Shown: positions 60,829-64,000 of the stretch, piece after piece
How the letters are laid out: the number at the start of each line of letters is the position of its first letter
Position numbering within the stretch: the stretch's first letter is position 1
Assembly: GCA_050943475.1 (NCBI GenBank)
Contig: JBMNPF010000009.1
Span: 1 to 64,000, forward strand
From: Metaruminococcus_A sp050943475
Lineage (GTDB): Bacteria > Bacillota > Clostridia > Oscillospirales > Ruminococcaceae
Reading direction: 5' to 3'
Length of the DNA: 64,000 bases
Made by a program: the position numbers and the translations under genes
Notes under the pieces: generated by a model
Databases searched by the model: none
What the model saw: the letters and a program-made list of their open reading frames with translations, nothing else
What the model was told of the DNA's origin: nothing

Positions 60829-63255
60829 TTGAACCAGTATAAGGACAATAAGGATAGCGACTCTCTTACCCGGAGCGAAAAATTACAACAAATATTTGCG
60901 GAAGTCTCTGCGCCGAAAGCGTTGGTTATAACGAGTGGCTGTACCCTTAACTTGGAGCGGCTGGGGTTTGATATTACCTTATGCAATGCCGAAGAAGGGT
61001 TTGACGGTATGGAACCGTCTTATGACTTAATTGTGTGCAATTGCTCTGTATTAGAGACGATAATGCGTGCCAATTTTGTTGGTAAGGCCCTGCTGATTGA
61101 GGCTAAGCCGAATGAAGCAGTTGGTATGGCGTTTATGGAGCTGTATGATCGCGGCTTTTACCACGATCTGCAATGGGATGACCGGGACAGTGTCTTGTTC
61201 CGTTCCAACATAGAACGCCCGGCGCTGTTTCATGCGTATGAACAACACTATTATAAATATAGACAGCTGCGTGATAAAAACTTAGAACTGCAAGACATGC
61301 TTGCTATGGCGGATGACTTAATCAACAGCTACCGCCGGGTAAATGATGAGCTGTCCAATGAGATTGACCTGGTGCGCCAGGAACAGGAATCAATTACTGG
61401 TTCGACTTTTTGGAAAATCACCAAGCCGTTCCGCTGGTTAATGGACAAGGTCAAAAAGGCGCTTACCCGCTTTAGGGGAACAAGGCTAATTGTGAAAGGT
61501 ATTTCCAGTTTAAAGAACAAGGGTGTTCGGGCTACCTATCAAAAAACGATGTTCCGTCTTGCTTATTCAAACAGCGTACAGCGTTTTGCTGAAATGTGCA
61601 TGCTGAGCGAAGAGGAGCGTAAACGGCAGACGGAAACGGTGTTTAACCCGGAATATAAAATAAGCATTTTGGTTCCGCTTTATAATACGCCCGAAAATTT
61701 CCTGCGCGAAATGATTGATTCGGTTGTGGACCAGACCTATGCAAATTGGGAGCTTTGCCTGGCAGACGGAAGCGACGAAGCGCATGCGTATGTCGGAGAT
61801 ATTGTACGTGAATATCAGCAAAAGGATGCCCGCATTTGCTATACAGTCCTTGAAGAAAACTATGGAATTTCGGAAAACACCAATCGCTGTATCGAAATGG
61901 CGACCGGTGATTACATTGCGTTATTCGATCACGACGACCTGCTTCATCCCGGCGTTCTATTTGAAAACATGAAAGTGATTACAGAACAGGGCGCCGATTT
62001 TATTTACACCGATGAAATGGTCTTTGAAAAGGACACGAAACATCCTGTTACCGTTCACTGCAAACCGGATTTTGCAATTGATAATCTCCGGGCAAACAAT
62101 TATATTTGTCATTTTTCTGTTTTCAGCAGAGAGCTTTTAAAACAGGTAGGCGGTTTTCGTGACGAATGCAATGGCAGCCAGGACTTTGACTTGGTTTTGC
62201 GGTTAACCGAAAAAGCAAAACAAATTGTCCATATTCCAAAGGTGCTCTATTTTTGGAGAAGCCACGCCGGCTCAGTGGCGAGCGATATCAGCGTAAAGCC
62301 GTACTGCATTACGGCTGGAAAAAAAGCGGTGGAGGATCATTTGCAGCGCGAGGGCATTAAAGGAGAAGTGTCTGCAATCCCCGGCCTGGGCTCCACTTTC
62401 CGTGTTCGGTATGAGTTAAAAGAGCGTCCTAAAATTTCCATTGTAGTTCCCAATAAGGGATATGCCAATTTCTTAAGAGCGTGTATCCACTCCATTCTCC
62501 GAAAAACAACCTACAACAACTATGAAATTATCGTTGTGAATGCACGTGAAAACAAAGAAACGGCAGAGCAGGATAATGCTTTCTTGAAGAATGAGCGGGT
62601 TAAAATAGTCGATTACCGTTCGGATGCCTCTATGAATGAAGCTTATAATTATGGGGCTTCGGTTGCTGACGGGGAATACTTTGTGTTCCTGCACAGCGAC
62701 GTCCGGGTGACCTCTCCGGAATGGCTGGAAGAGATGTTGATGTTTGCCCAGCGTGATGATGTTGGCGCGGTTGGGGCCAAGCTTTATTACCCCAATAATA
62801 CAGTGCAGCATGCGGGCTTTATTCTTGGAATCCATGGGACGGTTGGCGCTTCGCACCAAGGTGCCGATATGAAGAATTATGGCTATATGGGCCGTTTGTA
62901 TTATGCTCAGGACTTTAGCGCCGTTTCTTCTGCCTGTTTGATGATTTCCCGGAAGAATTTTGAAGACGCAGGTGGATTTGACGCGGCCTATACCAGACTT
63001 TATGGCGATGTTGACCTCTGCCTAAAAATGCGTAAAAAAGGCAAACTTAATGTATTTACCCCCTTTGCAGAATTGTATCATGATCAAAAAACGACCGGTG
63101 ATCGTGCCCGCCGCCGGAATAAGGCTTATGAAGATGTCTTTAAAGCGGACGAAACACGTTTCTTGGAAAAGTGGAAATCGCTCATTGATGAGGGAGACCC
63201 CTATTACAACCTTAATTTTTCGTTGGAGCGGGAAGATTTTATTCTGAGACGTTGA
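60829..63255 (+). CDS. Large glycosyltransferase with two GT2 domains
   Basis: Protein of about 808 residues for polysaccharide assembly. I take the TTG at 60829, because AGGAGG (60817-60822) is six bases upstream; the ATG at 60823 abuts it. Residues about 1-125 are an unrecognised domain, then a coiled coil (about 135-190) and a linker. The first GT-A domain (about 275-500) has ISILVPLYNTPENFL and LFDHDDLLHPG; the second (about 535-770) has ISIVVPNKGYANFL, FLHSDVRVTSPEWLEE, GAVGAKLYYPNNTVQHAGF and YGDVDLCLKMRKKG. This layout is typical of rhamnan/O-antigen-type transferases. No membrane helix is seen; sugars are unknown, but rhamnose is likely given the rfb genes. Confidence 0.88.
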   Translation: MNQYKDNKDSDSLTRSEKLQQIFAEVSAPKALVITSGCTLNLERLGFDITLCNAEEGFDGMEPSYDLIVCNCSVLETIMRANFVGKALLIEAKPNEAVGMAFMELYDRGFYHDLQWDDRDSVLFRSNIERPALFHAYEQHYYKYRQLRDKNLELQDMLAMADDLINSYRRVNDELSNEIDLVRQEQESITGSTFWKITKPFRWLMDKVKKALTRFRGTRLIVKGISSLKNKGVRATYQKTMFRLAYSNSVQRFAEMCMLSEEERKRQTETVFNPEYKISILVPLYNTPENFLREMIDSVVDQTYANWELCLADGSDEAHAYVGDIVREYQQKDARICYTVLEENYGISENTNRCIEMATGDYIALFDHDDLLHPGVLFENMKVITEQGADFIYTDEMVFEKDTKHPVTVHCKPDFAIDNLRANNYICHFSVFSRELLKQVGGFRDECNGSQDFDLVLRLTEKAKQIVHIPKVLYFWRSHAGSVASDISVKPYCITAGKKAVEDHLQREGIKGEVSAIPGLGSTFRVRYELKERPKISIVVPNKGYANFLRACIHSILRKTTYNNYEIIVVNARENKETAEQDNAFLKNERVKIVDYRSDASMNEAYNYGASVADGEYFVFLHSDVRVTSPEWLEEMLMFAQRDDVGAVGAKLYYPNNTVQHAGFILGIHGTVGASHQGADMKNYGYMGRLYYAQDFSAVSSACLMISRKNFEDAGGFDAAYTRLYGDVDLCLKMRKKGKLNVFTPFAELYHDQKTTGDRARRRNKAYEDVFKADETRFLEKWKSLIDEGDPYYNLNFSLEREDFILRR

Positions 63256-63275
63256 TGGGAAACGGAGAGGGAAAG

Positions 63276-63938
63276 GTGCATAAAATAAAATCGTTCTACA
63301 TTGCGCATGCCGGTAAATGTCTGATGGCTATTGCCGCATTTTTATTTGTTGTTGCAGTCGTTTCGTTGTTTTTCCCCAAAAAGGTTATTCGGGAAGCAAT
63401 GGTGAACAAGGCTTCAGCCGATGGCGCCAATATTGGAGAAATGGTTGACGGCCGTTCTCTGGAGTTGAGTTATCGTGCAGATGTAAATGATTTGCTCGGC
63501 GTAAAATTGCAATTTGCAAATTATGGACGGACAAATGATGCTGGTTTGATCCATGTTTCAATCTTTAAAGCGGATGATGCCGTTCCTTTAGCCACTTATC
63601 AAATTGAAACGCGTCATATTTCGGACGGTTTGGTGGTCGATTTTGGAATTCCGCGGCAAACAGAGTCTATGGGTGAAACCTACCGGATTCAGGTTGTATC
63701 GGAAGGAAGCTTTGCTGGAAACGCCGTGACTTTGCTAAACTCGTCAGAGGATCATGAAAATCTAACGACAACGGTAAATGGAAAACCGCAGGAAAACAAT
63801 GTTGTTTTTGGAATTGAGTATGTTGGAACAAGTTATCCGTATACATGGACAATATTGCTGGCCGCTACATTGTTTTTAACGCTTTCTGGTGCTGCACCGG
63901 CTGGAAAGCCAATGCTTTGGAAAAGAAAGGCAGGGTAA
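63276..63938 (+). CDS. Membrane protein of the polysaccharide locus, unknown function
   Basis: Protein of 220 residues from the GTG at 63276 (GGAG eight bases upstream; an ATG at 63255 has no site). A helix near the N-terminus (about 16-35, CLMAIAAFLFVVAVVSLFF) and one at the C-terminus (about 190-207, WTILLAATLFLTL) bracket an extracellular beta-rich region of about 150 residues with RADVNDLLGVKLQF and IPRQTESMGETYRIQVV. It follows the glycosyltransferase by 20 bases. Possibly part of a larger membrane protein family with following gene. Confidence 0.7.
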   Translation: MHKIKSFYIAHAGKCLMAIAAFLFVVAVVSLFFPKKVIREAMVNKASADGANIGEMVDGRSLELSYRADVNDLLGVKLQFANYGRTNDAGLIHVSIFKADDAVPLATYQIETRHISDGLVVDFGIPRQTESMGETYRIQVVSEGSFAGNAVTLLNSSEDHENLTTTVNGKPQENNVVFGIEYVGTSYPYTWTILLAATLFLTLSGAAPAGKPMLWKRKAG

Positions 63939-63942
63939 TATC

Positions 63943-64000
63943 ATGAAACAGTCTAATAAATATTTCCTGCTGAAACATGTAATTGCGTTTTGTGTCATAC
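63943..64000 (+). CDS. Start of a further gene, cut by the window edge
   Basis: ATG at 63943, five bases after the previous stop codon, begins MKQSNKYFLLKHVIAFCVI and runs off the window. The basic start followed by a hydrophobic stretch suggests a membrane protein of the same locus. Confidence 0.6.
   Translation, partial: MKQSNKYFLLKHVIAFCVI

Noticed and set aside
1..64000. CRISPR arrays, rRNA genes, complete insertion sequences
   Set aside because: No regularly spaced repeats, no rRNA sequence and no intact transposase or integrase were found on either strand.

Overview
The window looks like chromosome of a Gram-positive anaerobe of the class Clostridia, most probably Oscillospiraceae/Ruminococcaceae. 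The signs are an ECF folate transporter S component behind a THF riboswitch, an Asn T-box, LL-diaminopimelate aminotransferase (DapL), type III glutamine synthetase, a split archaeal-type glutamate synthase under an ANTAR regulator, a cell-wall-sorted InlB-repeat protein, and AGGAGG-type ribosome binding sites. I cannot name a species from sequence alone.

Left part (1-31.5 kb, visibly GC-richer): tRNA-Asn, a surface protein, a broken GH10 xylanase, a six-helix membrane protein, folT with its riboswitch, gldA, a membrane-anchored unknown, a parE/parC-type topoisomerase pair, a duplicated lipoprotein pair following a broken upstream gene, an alpha-glucosidase, secG-rnr, a GNAT acetyltransferase, an EamA transporter with an in-frame stop, a UPF0340/SDR/hexokinase-like run, ggt, a YbjQ protein, tspO, a nucleotidyltransferase, and an AraC regulator divergent from an MFS transporter.

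Middle part (about 31.5-56 kb, visibly AT-richer) is a nitrogen and glutamine block. Leftward, gdhA, glnN (GSIII), an Amt-PII fusion and a 55-codon ORF lie in series. They are followed by an Asn T-box leading into an asnB remnant joined to a guaA remnant, then pyrG, a purF-carB chimera, dapF, dapL and lysA in one tight operon. Rightward, divergent from gdhA, run a five-gene split glutamate synthase, a type I glutamine synthetase and an ANTAR-domain regulator. The leaders of gdhA, glnN and the glutamate synthase operon carry hairpins with a six-base A..G.. loop that overlap intrinsic terminators, as expected for ANTAR antitermination. The regulator at the end of the block is the obvious candidate to read them. 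A tRNA-Pro and a second gdhA close the region.

Right part (56.4-64 kb, GC-rich again): glyS, then dTDP-sugar genes rfbA-rfbD-rfbB, a large two-domain glycosyltransferase, a membrane protein and the start of another gene, forming the beginning of a surface polysaccharide locus that runs off the window.

The most unusual items are the in-frame purF-carB chimera, the asnB/guaA junction under a truncated T-box, the shared ANTAR-type leaders, and the small ORF after the ammonium transporter.
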